In this document: piece by piece, positions 30,253-40,300 of the stretch
How positions within the stretch are numbered: position 1 is the stretch's first letter
How the letters are laid out: the number at the start of each line of letters is the position of its first letter
Assembly: GCA_034520745.1 (NCBI GenBank)
Contig: JAXHNF010000011.1
Location: forward strand, 62,001 to 126,000
Reading direction: 5' to 3'
Source of the DNA: Alkalibacterium sp034520745
GTDB lineage: Bacteria > Bacillota > Bacilli > Lactobacillales > Carnobacteriaceae_A
DNA length: 64,000 nucleotides
Notes under the pieces: generated by a model
Seen by the model: the letters and a program-made list of their open reading frames with translations, nothing else
What the model was told of the DNA's origin: nothing
Databases searched by the model: none
Made by a program: the position numbers and the translations under genes

Positions 30253-30906
30253 TTATGAAAACCCATTATTTTTTAAAAATGCTTCTGTCAGATCATTCTT
30301 TTGCACTTCTTTTTCAGACGACAGGCCCAGCAGTTTTTCAACGTATTTGCCTATCAGATCGACTTCCAGATTGACTTTATCGCCGACCGTGTTTTTCAGA
30401 AGGGTCGTTTCTTCCGCCGTGTGCGGGATGATCGACACCTGAAACTCGCTGTCATTTACGGTCGCTACAGTCAGGCTGATACCATCAATGGCGATCGACC
30501 CTTTTTCAATGATGTAGCGCAGCAGGTCAGGGCCAGCCTGGATCGTTACCCAGACGGCGTTGTCGTCTTTTCTGTACTGGCTGATAACGCCCGTTCCGTC
30601 AATGTGACCGCTGACCATGTGCCCACCGAGACGCGTCTGCAGATTCAGTGCCCGCTCAAGGTTGACCTTGCTCCCGCTCGATTTGTCTCCCAAAGACGTC
30701 CGGTCAAGGGTTTCTGACATCACATCTACTGTAAACTGGTCGTTCGTCATGCTCGTGACGGTCAGACACACACCGTTCGTCATGATGCTGTCTCCGATCT
30801 TAGTGTCTTCGAGCACTTTGTTCGCTCTGATCGTCAGCTCACTCGATTTCGCGCCTTTTTTGATACTCTTCAGTTCGCCGATCTCTTCCACGATACCTGT
30901 AAACAT
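30253..30906 (-). CDS. ribE: Riboflavin synthase, alpha subunit
   Basis: 217 residues, intact. Two tandem lumazine-binding domains: MFTGIVEEIGELKSIKKG at the start with GVCLTVTSM in repeat 1, and SGHIDGTGVI with GISLTVATV in repeat 2. Dismutates two 6,7-dimethyl-8-ribityllumazine to riboflavin and the pyrimidine substrate. The ATG directly follows the ribD stop after GGAGGAACGTTGA, indicating coupled translation. The longer C-terminal tail (SEKEVQKNDLTEAFLKNNGF) is usual for Firmicutes. Confidence 0.96.
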   Translation of the reverse strand: MFTGIVEEIGELKSIKKGAKSSELTIRANKVLEDTKIGDSIMTNGVCLTVTSMTNDQFTVDVMSETLDRTSLGDKSSGSKVNLERALNLQTRLGGHMVSGHIDGTGVISQYRKDDNAVWVTIQAGPDLLRYIIEKGSIAIDGISLTVATVNDSEFQVSIIPHTAEETTLLKNTVGDKVNLEVDLIGKYVEKLLGLSSEKEVQKNDLTEAFLKNNGFS

Positions 30907-32002
30907 TCAACGTTCCTCCTGTGTGTAGCCTTCTATAAGTAAATCTTCATTTATTCTCGTTACCTGCATATCTCTTATTGAAAATGCCTCGTTCATTTTT
31001 TCCACACCCTGCCCCATGACGGGTGAAACCGCATCTTTTCCACCCATCAGCTTGGGCGCAACGTAAATGTTCACCTTATCGATGATCCCGGCTTCCAGTG
31101 CAGCCGCATTCAGCGTTCCCCCGCCTTCAAGCAGGATGCTGTCGATCCCTTTTTCTCCAAGAGAGACCATGGCATTTTTCAATTCGACCTGGCCGTTTCG
31201 TTCGGGTACAACGAGCACCTGAACCCCCAGATCCGTGAGCTGGCGACGCTTCACTACCGAGCTGTGATCTGTTGTCAGTATCAGTGTCGGCGCTTCATCC
31301 TGGTCTGAAAGCACTTGAGCATCCAGCGGAACTCTCAGCCTGCTGTCCAAAATGATCCGGATGGGGTTTTGGTAGCCGGGTACCCGGCAGGTCAGCCTGG
31401 GATCATCTTCAAGTACCGTCCCGATCCCAGCCATGATCCCGGACAGATAACCTCTCAGGTGGTGGGCATGTGCTCTGGACTCTTCTGAAGAGATCCATTT
31501 TGAATCGCCCGTTTCCGTTGCGATCTTCCCGTCTAAAGACATCGCATACTTCATCACGACAAACGGTGTTTTCGTGGTGATGTATTTGATGAACACCTCA
31601 TTGAGCCGGTTGCTTTCTTCTTCAAGGACGCCCTCAACGACTTCGATCCCCGCTTTTCTGAGCCTCTCCAGCCCGCTGCCGGAAACCAGCGGGATTCGGA
31701 TCGGTGGCGGCGACCACGACTTTTTTCAGTTTCTTCTCAATGATCAGATTCGAACATGGAGGCGTCTTGCCGTAATGCGAACACGGCTCCAGAGTGACAT
31801 AGATCGTCGCCCCTTCGACAGATTCAGTGGCTGAGCTGATCGCGTTGACTTCAGCATGGGCTTCTCCAACTTTTTCATGGTAACCTTCACCGATGATCCG
31901 GCCGTCTTTCACGATGACCGCGCCGACCATGGGGTTCGGTGATGTGTGCCCTTTCCCTTTTTCAGCAAGTTCCAGTGCTCTCCTCATATACTTGATATCC
32001 AT
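30907..32002 (-). CDS. ribD: Riboflavin biosynthesis deaminase/reductase (frameshifted)
   Basis: About 364 residues. The N-terminal deaminase domain has the zinc/catalytic motifs GEAHAEVNAIS and EPCSHYGKTPPCSNLII and the start MDIKYMRRALELAEKGKG. The C-terminal reductase domain includes KYAMSLDGKIATETGDSKWI, IMAGIGTVLEDDPRL and SILLEGGGTLNAAALE. One indel near 31690 (ATDPNPAGFRQ.. versus ..VSGSGLERLRKAGIEVV) splits it. The ATG at 32002 follows GGAAAGGA. First gene after the FMN riboswitch. Confidence 0.94.
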
Positions 32003-32027
32003 CTTCGCATCCTTTCCCGGTAATTAA

Positions 32028-32065
32028 AAAGCCCCGAATCAGATTCGATTCAGGGCTTTTTTTAC
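32028..32065 (-). terminator. Leader terminator proximal to ribD
   Basis: Minus strand: AGCCCTGAATC pairs with GATTCGGGGCT, then TTTTTAATT. Lies 26 bp before ribD, after the riboswitch; a plausible FMN-controlled attenuator. Confidence 0.75.
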
Positions 32066-32141
32066 AAGCTGGATCATCCACAGACTGAGTCGCTGAAACG
32101 GCCTTCACCCATAAGTAAAAGTCGCGACTCCTTTATGTATA

Positions 32142-32172
32142 AAAATGCCCTGGAATAAAATTCCAGGGCGAC
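32142..32172 (-). terminator. Leader terminator distal to ribD
   Basis: GCCCTGGAA and TTCCAGGGC with a 5-nt loop followed by ATTTTTAT. Second hairpin of the same leader, nearer the aptamer. Confidence 0.7.
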
Positions 32173-32242
32173 TTTAATACACTCTCTTTTCAGCTGACGA
32201 TCTTCTCCGATCGTTCAGTTTCTCAGTCGTGTCATTATCTAC

Positions 32243-32350
32243 TGTCTTCTTTCATCCAGACTATACTGTCGGCTTCGGAATCTGACCGAATCTGCCTTGC
32301 GGCTCGTGGGCTATACCACCGGTAGGGACTCGCACCCTGCCCTGAAGACT
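32243..32350 (-). promoter_or_regulatory. FMN riboswitch (RFN element)
   Basis: The minus strand carries the conserved blocks in order: TCTTCAGGGCAGGGTG, CTACCGGTGGTATAGCCC, GCAGATTCGGTCAGATTCCG, AAGCCGACAGTATAGTCTGG and ATGAAAGAAGAC. These are diagnostic of the RFN aptamer. It sits about 240 nt upstream of ribD with two terminator hairpins between. Confidence 0.97.
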
Positions 32351-32404
32351 ATTCAGTTTTTTACACTCTAATGATATATCGGTGACTCCTGCTTGTCAAT
32401 ACTT

Positions 32405-33621
32405 TTATTCAGCGTCGGTATTTTTCACAAGCACAGCAACACCCATGCCTCCACCAATGCAAAGTGATGCCAGACCGTATTTCAGTCCGCGCTGTTTCAT
32501 GACGTGGATAAGAGTGACCAGAATACGGTTCCCGCTGGCTCCGACCGGATGACCCAAAGCGATCGCTCCGCCATTCAGGTTCGTGCGTTTGAGCATATAG
32601 TCTTTTGAGACACCGAACGCTTCCGTTATTTCTTTTATAACGCCCAGACTCTGAGAGGCGAAGGCCTCATTCAGTTCAAAGACATCGATATCTTCAAAAT
32701 CGATCTGCGCTTTCTTCATGGCCTGCTTGATTGCCGGTGTCGGGCCCAGTCCCATCACAGACGGATCCACACCGCCCTGACCGACAGCGACGATCTCGAC
32801 TAAAGGCTTCAATCCATTTGCATTCATATATTCTTCCCCGACAACTAAGGTAGCGCTAGCCCCGTCATTGATGCCGGAAGCATTGCCGGCAGTTACGGAC
32901 CCGTCTTTTTTAAACGCCGGACGCAGGCTGTTCAGCTTGTCTTCAGTTGTCTTGCGGTTCGGGTATTCATCGGTATCAACGACGACCGTTTCACGGCGGA
33001 CTTTCGTTTCCACCGGAACGATCTCATCCTTGAAGGCCCCCTCATCCACGGCTCTGATCGCACGCTCTTGAGACGTGATGGCGAACATGAGTCCTGTTCC
33101 TCACGGGTTATCCCGTAACGCTCAACAATGTTTTCAGCCGTTATCCCCATGTGATAGCCTTCAAAGGCATCCGTCAGCGCATCGTCCAGCATGTGGTCCC
33201 CAACTTTATACCCGCCCATTTTATGGCCGGAGCGGGTACTCCCGGGAATCAGGTAAGGCGCCTGACTCATGGATTCCGTCCCGCCGGCTATGATCGCCTG
33301 ATACTCACCGGCTTTCACACCGAGATAAGCATTGATGACCGTTTTCAGTCCGCTGCCGCAGACCATGTTGAGTGAATAAGCCGGGACTTCGACCTGGATC
33401 CCCGCCTTGATAGAAGCCTGGCGCGCGACGCCTTGCCCCTGTCCGGCCGGCAGGACATTCCCCAAAACCACTTCATCGATATCTTCGTGCCTGATCCCGC
33501 TTTGTTCCAGCACCCCTTTGATGGCATAGCTGCCAAGTTCTGAAGCAGATACATCTTTCAAAGCTCCTAAAAATGAACCGACCGGTGTGCGTTTTGCTCC
33601 TGCAATATAAACTTTACTCAT
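32405..33621 (-). CDS. Acetyl-CoA C-acetyltransferase (thiolase), frameshifted
   Basis: About 405 codons. Condenses two acetyl-CoA to acetoacetyl-CoA, or cleaves it. N-terminus SKVYIAGAKRTPVGSFLGAL; nucleophilic Cys in NMVCGSGLKTV; C-terminal GHPVGASGNRIL (His) and ASLCIGGGMGVAV (second Cys). One indel near 33075 splits it (..GITREEQD then ..FAITSQERAIRAVDEG). Monocistronic here. Could feed the mevalonate route or beta-oxidation; no HMG-CoA synthase gene is adjacent, so I do not choose. Confidence 0.92.
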
Positions 33622-33753
33622 TTAATTTGACTTCCCTTCGATTATATTGACTGCAATTATAATACTGCTCACCTTTTATTTTTAAAGAAGCCGGGAAAGA
33701 AGTAAAGGTACGCTGTTTAATCTTTGAGAAAATTTAACTAATTTGACTCGTCA

Positions 33754-34577
33754 TTATTCCTCTACCGGTACATACTGCGCCGTCCCATGTCTCCAGAATA
33801 AAGTTCTGTGTTTCTTCCGAACGCAGCACTTCGACCAGTCGTTCGATGCGTTCATCGCTAGCATCTTCCGAACGGACTGCGATAATGTTGGCATAAGGAG
33901 ATGAGCTGCTTTCCAGCGCAATGGAATCTTCGATCGGGCTGATGCCCTGATCCACGGCGAAGTTGGAATTGATGAAGAACACATCGCCTTCGTCTTCTGC
34001 GTAAAGTGTCGGGAGTAGCGCGGCATCGTACTCGTATTCAAATTCCAGGTTCAAATCATTTGTCACGATGTCATCGAAGGTTGCATCCACCAAATCAACG
34101 GATTCATCCACTTCGATAAGGCCGGCTTCCGAAAGCACGCTCAGGAGCACGGCCGTGATCAGAGCGCTGTTGCTTGTCAGGATCGTCGCCCCTTCCGGAA
34201 GCTCACTTAAATCGTCATGCCGATTGGAATAGGCTCCAAGCGGCTCGATATGAATACCTCCCGCATTGACGAAATCATAGTCATTTTCTTCCACTTGTGC
34301 CTCAAAATACGGGACATGCTGGAAGTAATTGGCGTCCAGATCCCCATCAGAAAGTGCCAGGTTAGGTATAACATAATCATTGTATGTTTCAATCTCCAAG
34401 TCGATTCCTTCTTCTTCCAGTATCGGTTGAACGAATTCCAGGATCTCAGCATGCGGGACATTAGTTGCCCCTACCGTTAATGTCTCTGATTCTTCAGTGC
34501 TTCTCGTCTCACGTTTCCACAAGCTGCCAAGATAACAACGCACTTCCTAAAACAACGATTCCTCTGACTTTTTTCAT
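33754..34577 (-). CDS. metQ: Methionine ABC transporter substrate-binding lipoprotein (frameshifted)
   Basis: About 274 residues, NlpA family. Start ATG at 34577 after GGGGAGAAATAAA. Signal MKKVRGIVVLGSALL.. with lipobox LAAC recovered by correcting an indel near 34530. Core motifs: TLTVGATNVPHAEILEFVQP, GDLDANYFQHVPYF, IHIEPLGAYSNR and FFINSNFAVDQGI. A second indel near 33775 garbles the last residues; the corrected end QYVPVEE gives a stop at 33754. Last gene of metN-metI-metQ. Binds methionine on the outer membrane face. Confidence 0.92.
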
Positions 34578-34618
34578 TTTATTTCTCCCCTTATTTTGGT
34601 TTTTTAATAATTAATTTA

Positions 34619-35323
34619 TTACCGTTTATCAATTCTGTTTACCCATATGTCACCGATAAACTGAATAGTGAATACAATGACCAGAATGATCACTGTTGCG
34701 ACAAGCGTCACGTTCGGGCGACTGCGCTGGAAGCCTTCCAGGAATGCCAGATTCCCCAGCCCCCCTGCGCCTATCACGCCTGCCATCGCCGTATAGCCGA
34801 CGAGTGAGATCGCAGTGACCGTGATCCCTGCAACAATATTCGGCAGACTTTCCGGGATATACACTTTTGTGATGATTTCCCATTTCGTCGCTCCCATTGC
34901 TTCGGCTGCTTCGATAACACCCTTATCGACTTCTCTCAGACCGGCTTCTACCAGTCGTGCGTAGAAAGGCGCTGCCGAAAAGATCAGTGCCGGCAGCCCG
35001 GCAGTCGGGCCAGTGATGCTGTCGACGATCAGTTTCGTGAACGGGATGAGCAGAACGATCAGTATGATGAATGGGATCGAACGGAAGACATTGACTAAAA
35101 AGGCGACCGTCTTGTACAATGCTTTGGCCCAGAACGACTCACTGCCGCGTGTCTCATATAACAGCAGTCCCAGCAGTATGCCCAGGAAAAACACCGCGAC
35201 AACCGAGATGCCGGTCATGTATAGGGTCTGTTCGGTTGCCTCCCAGACTCTGTCCCAGCTTATCGATTCAAAATCCAGATAGTCTGAAATGATCGAGCCT
35301 ATGAAAAAATTAGTGTTCTGCAT
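34619..35323 (-). CDS. metI: Methionine ABC transporter permease
   Basis: 234 residues, intact. BPD-type permease with five or six membrane segments; the EAA loop reads EAAEAMGATKWEIITKVYIP, with VAGITVTAISLVGYTAMAGV following, both highly characteristic of MetI. Overlaps the 3' end of metN by 14 bp, so translation is coupled. Confidence 0.95.
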   Translation of the reverse strand: MQNTNFFIGSIISDYLDFESISWDRVWEATEQTLYMTGISVVAVFFLGILLGLLLYETRGSESFWAKALYKTVAFLVNVFRSIPFIILIVLLIPFTKLIVDSITGPTAGLPALIFSAAPFYARLVEAGLREVDKGVIEAAEAMGATKWEIITKVYIPESLPNIVAGITVTAISLVGYTAMAGVIGAGGLGNLAFLEGFQRSRPNVTLVATVIILVIVFTIQFIGDIWVNRIDKR

Positions 35324-36347
35324 AACCTTGCACCTCCACTTCTACCGGGTAGGACTTGAAGAGTTTCAATGCCTGCCGCCGTTTTTCTTCTGTCCCGAGG
35401 AGCTGCACCACCAGCGTCCCCATCGGCACTTTATGCGTGGACTGAATGCTGCCCTGAATGATGTTGATGTCCACACCGGTTTCACGGCTGACCTGTGTGA
35501 TGATCGGCGTATTCACGCTGCCCCCTTCGAAGAGGATCTGAACGATGTCTCCGTCCGGGTAAAGTTTCTGCAGTTCTTTGAGTGCCGCCTGCGTTTCTCT
35601 GGTATCCATCTCACGGTCCTGTTTGACAAAACGCCGGGTCACCGGATGTTCTGGATGCTTGAAGACGCCCAGAACCGGTCCTTCTTCCACAATGACGCCC
35701 GAATCCATGACAGCGACGCGGTGGCAGATCTTGCGGACCACTTCCATCTCATGAGTGATCAAGACGATCGTGACGTTCAGTTCCCTGTTGATTTTTTCAA
35801 GCAGATCCAGCACTTCATCGGTCGTCTGCGGATCCAGAGCACTGGTCGCTTCATCGCTGAGCAGGACTTTGGGATCATTGGCTAATGCCCTGGCAATGCC
35901 GACCCGCTGTTTTTCCCCTCCGCTCAACTGAGCAGGATAGGAATTTTCTTTCCCCGAGAGTCCGACCAGCTGAATAAGCTCTTTCGCTTTTCTGATGCGC
36001 TCTTCCTTGTCCACTTTTGCAATTTCCAGCGGGAACATGACATTTTCCAATACCGTCCGGCTCCACAGAAGGTTGAAGTGCTGGAAAATCATCCCGATGG
36101 AGTGACGTTCCTTACGTACCGCTTTCTTGTTCAATTCGGACAAGCGTTTATCATCCAATTCGACCGTGCCTTCTGACGGCAGCTCCAGGCCGTTGATCAG
36201 ACGAAGCAGTGTGCTTTTCCCAGCCCCTGAGTAACCGACGAAACCGAATATCTCTCCTTTATTGATCGTTAAATCGACCTTTTTTAATGCCTCAAAACTC
36301 CCGGCTTTGCTTTCATAGGTTTTTTTGATTCCCTTTAACGTGATCAT
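35310..36347 (-). CDS. metN: Methionine ABC transporter ATP-binding protein
   Basis: 345 residues, intact. Start ATG at 36347 (MITLKGIKKTYESK) after AAAGGAGTGATACGG; upstream in-frame codons lie inside the leader. Walker A GYSGAGKST, signature QLSGGEKQRVGIA, Walker B VLLSDEATSALDPQ, H-loop VLITHEMEVV. The C-terminal NIL domain (residues about 265-345) binds methionine and gives feedback inhibition in the known family. First gene of the operon, behind a T-box leader. Confidence 0.96.
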   Translation of the reverse strand: MITLKGIKKTYESKAGSFEALKKVDLTINKGEIFGFVGYSGAGKSTLLRLINGLELPSEGTVELDDKRLSELNKKAVRKERHSIGMIFQHFNLLWSRTVLENVMFPLEIAKVDKEERIRKAKELIQLVGLSGKENSYPAQLSGGEKQRVGIARALANDPKVLLSDEATSALDPQTTDEVLDLLEKINRELNVTIVLITHEMEVVRKICHRVAVMDSGVIVEEGPVLGVFKHPEHPVTRRFVKQDREMDTRETQAALKELQKLYPDGDIVQILFEGGSVNTPIITQVSRETGVDINIIQGSIQSTHKVPMGTLVVQLLGTEEKRRQALKLFKSYPVEVEVQGYAEH

Positions 36348-36378
36348 CCGTATCACTCCTTTCCGTTTACTTTGAAAA

Positions 36379-36420
36379 TAAAAAACGCCCTTTTCGAGTC
36401 TCATGACTCAGGAAGGGCGA
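36379..36420 (-). terminator. T-box attenuator terminator of metNIQ
   Basis: Minus strand: CGCCCTT pairs with AAGGGCG around an inner GAGTC/GACTC stem, then TTTTTTATTTT; 32 bp upstream of metN. Confidence 0.85.
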
Positions 36421-36432
36421 CTAATCATCAAG

Positions 36433-36660
36433 TTAGCGCGGTTCCAGCCTTTGTTCGCTGTTCTATCACTAAAACAGCCTCTCCCAGTACTTGAAAGATC
36501 CATAAAGAGACTTTTCGCAAATACTGTGGCACTGTACCGGGTGCAGCCGGAAATAGCTCATGTTTCCACTCACTATTTCTGCTCAAAGACCATTTTCCAA
36601 ACCGATTGTCATGCTTCCTTTCACCCGACGGAAGCTCTCTGAGATGACGCTCTGATCTGA
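36433..36660 (-). promoter_or_regulatory. T-box leader, probable Met specifier
   Basis: The minus strand ends in the T-box sequence AGGCTGGAACCGCGCTAA (36433-36450), with Stem I upstream: AGAGAG motif, GGGTGAAAGG, CTTTGAGC. The likely specifier loop reads GGAAAC-ATG-AGC with AUG at 36559-36561, that is methionine, which fits the transporter downstream. Uncharged tRNA-Met would stabilise the antiterminator against the hairpin at 36379-36420. Confidence 0.88.
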
Positions 36661-36835
36661 TACTTATCTATTTCATCGCTCAATTATTTCTCATTTGATT
36701 TTAATAATGTTTCGATTGATATGTATCATATCAGAAATAAGTTGAAGATGTCTGCTGCAACACTTTTTCTCTTTAGATATTTTGTCAGTCACGGATTGCA
36801 GAATTTTTTCAGGGATCTACAGTCCCTGTTACATT
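36661..36835. other. Spacer between met leader and permease
   Basis: Expected to contain the metNIQ promoter on the minus strand; no clear -35/-10 pair found. No gene. Confidence 0.4.
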
Positions 36836-36877
36836 AAAAAAATGAGCCTGTATGCAAAAGCATACGGCTCATTTTTA
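36836..36877 (-). terminator. Terminator of amino-acid permease gene
   Basis: ATGAGCC(T)GTATGC pairs with GCATACGGCTCAT around AAAA, with a T-run on the minus strand. Confidence 0.85.
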
Positions 36878-36935
36878 TCGTTCTGTCATTTGTCTTGCAC
36901 CAGAAACGTACTTCGGGCAAAAACGCTTTTTTTGA

Positions 36936-38305
36936 TCAGGCAGACAACTCATCAGTGCCGTCGCCTCTTACCCCGTATAAATAACCGAGGACGGCAGACA
37001 GTGCCTGAGAAGAGCAGAAACAGCGGACTATATATCGGGGTTGGCGATTCACGCCACCCAGTAAGATGATCAGCGAACCTAAAACACCCATGATCGGTGC
37101 CACCGTTCCTCAGAAAGGCATTCTTGATGACGCCCAGATTTTTTCAGCCCCATGACCTTGACGTAAAGCACAATATAAGCCACATAACTGAAGACCGATC
37201 GCGATTTCACTGATGTCACCACCGGCCAGAATGTCAAACCGCTGCGTCAGATAATGCACAGCCAGCCAGAAGACGGTGATCAGATAAGCGGTTAGGGCTG
37301 CATCAAGGTGACAGTCCCTTTTCTGCATTGATTTCAGTGATTTTACTGCTGAAAGGCATCATGTCTTTGGATGCCAGAGTCTCGCGGCAGACGAATGTAT
37401 CCGAGCGAGACCCGTTGACGACCCCCAAGATTGCGATCAGTACGAACGTCAGGAGGATCTTCTCCCCGCTTGCCCCCAGGATGGAATTCCCGACCTGACT
37501 GATGGCCTGATCACCGGCGGACAGGATATACTCTGTCCCGACAACCGCGATCATGCCGAGGAAAAAGGCCAAATAGACACTTAAAACGATCAGGGGTCCG
37601 ATCGTTAAGGCAATCGGCATATTTTTATGATGCTCTCTTACTTCCTGTGTGATCGATGTCGAAACGATCCAGCCGTCAAAAGAAAAGGCAATCGGAGCCA
37701 GTGCTGCCAGGAAACCCCAGCCAACCACACTGGATTCGACCGTAACGATCCCTTCCGGCAGAGCCGGAGCACTCTGGGTCCAGAACAGACCGATCAGAGC
37801 CACACCGATCAGCGGGATCATCTTGACGACCGTCGTGACATTCTGAAAACGTCCGCCCATTTTATAAGACAGGTAGTTCATCAAAAAGAAAAAGCTCATG
37901 TAGATGAATCCCAGTAATGTCTGTAATTCAAGCGTCTGATTCAATCCTAATAAAGAAAGTGTATAAATACCTGAAACCCAGCTTACGATAGCCGTGATGG
38001 TCGGGAAATAAACAAACATCTGAAACCAGCCGAAGGCACTCGCAAATCGCGAAGTAGACAAACTCTTCATAATAGGAGATGACCCCACCCCTTTTGGTCG
38101 ACCTGCTGGCCAGCTGTGACAAAGTGATGCTCCCGAAAATCACACAGAATGCTCCGATCGCGAAAACCAGAACGCCCAGCCAGACACTGCCACCTGTTGC
38201 CTGTAATATATCATCAGACTTGAAAAATATGCCTGATCCGATGCTGATTCCGACGATCATCGAAACAGCTGTACTTAACCCATAATGTTCTCTTGCTTTC
38301 ATCAT
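36936..38305 (-). CDS. APC-family amino-acid permease, SteT-like (frameshifted)
   Basis: About 455 codons, polytopic APC transporter. Start ATG at 38305 after GGAGGGAGTC. N-terminus HYGLSTAVSMIVGISIGSGI, the substrate-binding GSGIF of helix 1, followed by a large central region with APIAFSFDGWIVSTSITQEV (helix 6) and helix 8. Frames break near 38060, 37310 and 37100; the C-terminal stop at about 36936 is my best estimate. Family members exchange serine/threonine or other neutral amino acids. Its position next to metNIQ may be coincidental. Confidence 0.8.
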
Positions 38306-38409
38306 GACTCCCTCCTTCATTTTCATTATTATATAGCATGTTATTTAACATTCTACCACTATATCAAAAAACAAGAGCAATAAGAAGCGTGTTTTTTCTT
38401 TGAACTGAA

Positions 38410-38456
38410 AAGAACAGGTGAGATTCCCGAATAATCGGGCATCTCGCCTGTTCTTA
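38410..38456 (-). terminator. Terminator of acetyltransferase gene
   Basis: AAGAACAGG(T/C)GAGAT arms with inner CCCGA/TCGGG, loop ATAA; T-run follows on both strands. Confidence 0.85.
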
Positions 38457-38464
38457 TAAAAGGT

Positions 38465-39046
38465 CTACTCTCTAACCATAAAAATATAGGACGGCCGTTC
38501 ATTCCCCTTGTCTTCTTCGAAACCATAGGCTCTATATAGATGTTCTGCCCGTTTATTCCCCTTCAGAACGTACAGACTCAGCTTAGTTATAGCCAGATCA
38601 TTCTCTTTCAGCCGGATGATTTCTTCCATCAGACGGTGTCCAAGGTTCTGATTTCTTCTGGACTCTTTCACCGCGATAAAATCAATGTAACATTCATTGC
38701 CGTCAGGGATTCTGTTTGTCTCCAGACCAGTTGCCGCAAACTGCAGCACCGGTCTGATTCCTAAAACGTGTACTGCAGCGAGAAGTTTTGCCAGGAAAAG
38801 AAACAGTCAGTCTCCTTCTATTTTGTTTTGTCAGTCCGCAGAAGTGCCGACGACCTCGCTTCCTCTCTTCAAAACATACACCTCTAAACCGAACATGTCG
38901 GCCTCTTTCAGCCAGAAAAGCTGGAAGAGTTTCTTTACCGTTTCCTGAGACAAGGAAGAACCCTCTGTGAATTTGTCAGCGAACGCATTACTCAGCCGCT
39001 CTGTTACCCTATCCATATCACATGCCTGCATTTTTTCAAGCTTCAT
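38465..39046 (-). CDS. GNAT family N-acetyltransferase (frameshifted)
   Basis: About 194 codons. N-terminal piece DRVTERLSNAFADKFTEGSS; C-terminal piece has CYIDFIAVKESRRNQNLGHR with the acetyl-CoA loop (RRNQNLGHRLMEEI) and LYRAYGFEEDKGNERPSYI. One or two indels between about 38750 and 38835 separate them. The start at 39046 overlaps the 3' end of the metallophosphoesterase gene by 11 bp, so the two are coupled. Acceptor unknown. Confidence 0.75.
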
Positions 39047-40061
39047 CGCTACGCTCATCCATAACGTGTTCATCCATTTCTTCTTCTCTAAAGGCGGCAC
39101 GTTCTTCCCGTGATACTCTTTTTCTTTCTTTTTTACGCATAGCTAAATAGTCGACGACCGGCTGAGGTTTTCTTGTATCGAACGCTTCGATCGGCTCCGG
39201 CCCTCTCATCGTTTCCCGTTTGATATATAAGATCCCTCTCTCATTCACATAGGTTTTCCATCTAACCAGACGGATCATGCCTTCGGTGAGTTCGATTGCT
39301 GTGATACTGGCTGGATAGATCCCACAGCCGGTGTTGAAATAAGGCACACTTTTGTCTTTTGGAAACTTGAAACGGTGTGTGTGCCCGCAGATCAGCGGAC
39401 GCTGATTCTTGACGATCCATTTGCTGTAGTTGCGTTCGATTTTATGCCGGCGGTTGATGTTCTTGGACGGGCTTGCCGGATTTTTGACCCCGAACCGGTG
39501 GAAAAATCGCCAGAAATACTTGATGGAAAGCATCGTGAAGAACCAGAACTGATCATTGGGCGCATCGCCCTGATGACCGTGAATGACAAACAGTTCCTGG
39601 CTGGTGTAACGGTGCTTTAAAATGATCGCTTCCTGAGGGTCGAGCCCTTTCAGGAAATCAAAGAATTCTTCTGAAAATTCATCGTAGTTGATGCCGAAAT
39701 TCTTCTCAACGAACTGAGGATTCTGAAGATAGATATCGTGGTTGCCGTATATCCGTATATAGCGGTCATCGTCGAAAAACTTCTTGATCGTCGCGTAGAC
39801 GTCGGTGTGGGCATTCTTGATATGCTCGAACTCTGAATATTCGAGAAATTCTTCGCCGTCACCCACTTCAATGAACGTGTAGTTATTTTCATAATACTCA
39901 TTCAGCGCATGTACAAAAATATTCCGGCTTTTCAGAAATTCATCCGAAAGACTGCCGTCGCCTCTGTGTGCGTCACTCATGAATACAATACGTGAATCAT
40001 CATCAAAATAAACATTTTTAGCCTTTTCGTAGGCTTCTGTCAAGCGTCGTTCAGTAAACAT
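39036..40061 (-). CDS. Metallophosphoesterase
   Basis: 341 residues, intact. Calcineurin-like fold with the full metal set: FMSDAHRGD (motif I), VGDGEEFLEY (II), YGNHDIYL (III), VIHGHQGD (IV) and ICGHTHRFKFP (V). Closest in layout to UDP-2,3-diacylglucosamine pyrophosphatase-like phosphoesterases, but a lipid A role does not apply to a Gram-positive; substrate unknown. The C-terminus is a very basic then acidic helix (RKKERKRVSREERAAFREEE). Start after GGGAGGGTCACGT. Confidence 0.88.
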   Translation of the reverse strand: MFTERRLTEAYEKAKNVYFDDDSRIVFMSDAHRGDGSLSDEFLKSRNIFVHALNEYYENNYTFIEVGDGEEFLEYSEFEHIKNAHTDVYATIKKFFDDDRYIRIYGNHDIYLQNPQFVEKNFGINYDEFSEEFFDFLKGLDPQEAIILKHRYTSQELFVIHGHQGDAPNDQFWFFTMLSIKYFWRFFHRFGVKNPASPSKNINRRHKIERNYSKWIVKNQRPLICGHTHRFKFPKDKSVPYFNTGCGIYPASITAIELTEGMIRLVRWKTYVNERGILYIKRETMRGPEPIEAFDTRKPQPVVDYLAMRKKERKRVSREERAAFREEEMDEHVMDERSDEA

Positions 40062-40300
40062 ACGTGACCCTCCCTGCTGAGTGTTTCATATCTTAAGTAT
40101 ACGTTATTTCTTCTCGCGAATAAAAAGGTATGCATCAGACAGCGACATGCTTCATTGCCTTTCAGAATACTTCACAGGATACACTACTGGACCATACCCT
40201 TAACTAACGGTTCAAGGACCCGGTTCGCTTCAGTTGATTAAAAACTTTACAAGTGACAAAATTAGAAATAGAGGAAACTCATAACCAGGGAGGAATCTTT

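Noticed and set aside
36433..36660. S-box (SAM-I) riboswitch
   Set aside because: The conserved S-box blocks are missing, while the T-box core AGGCTGGAACCGCG is present.
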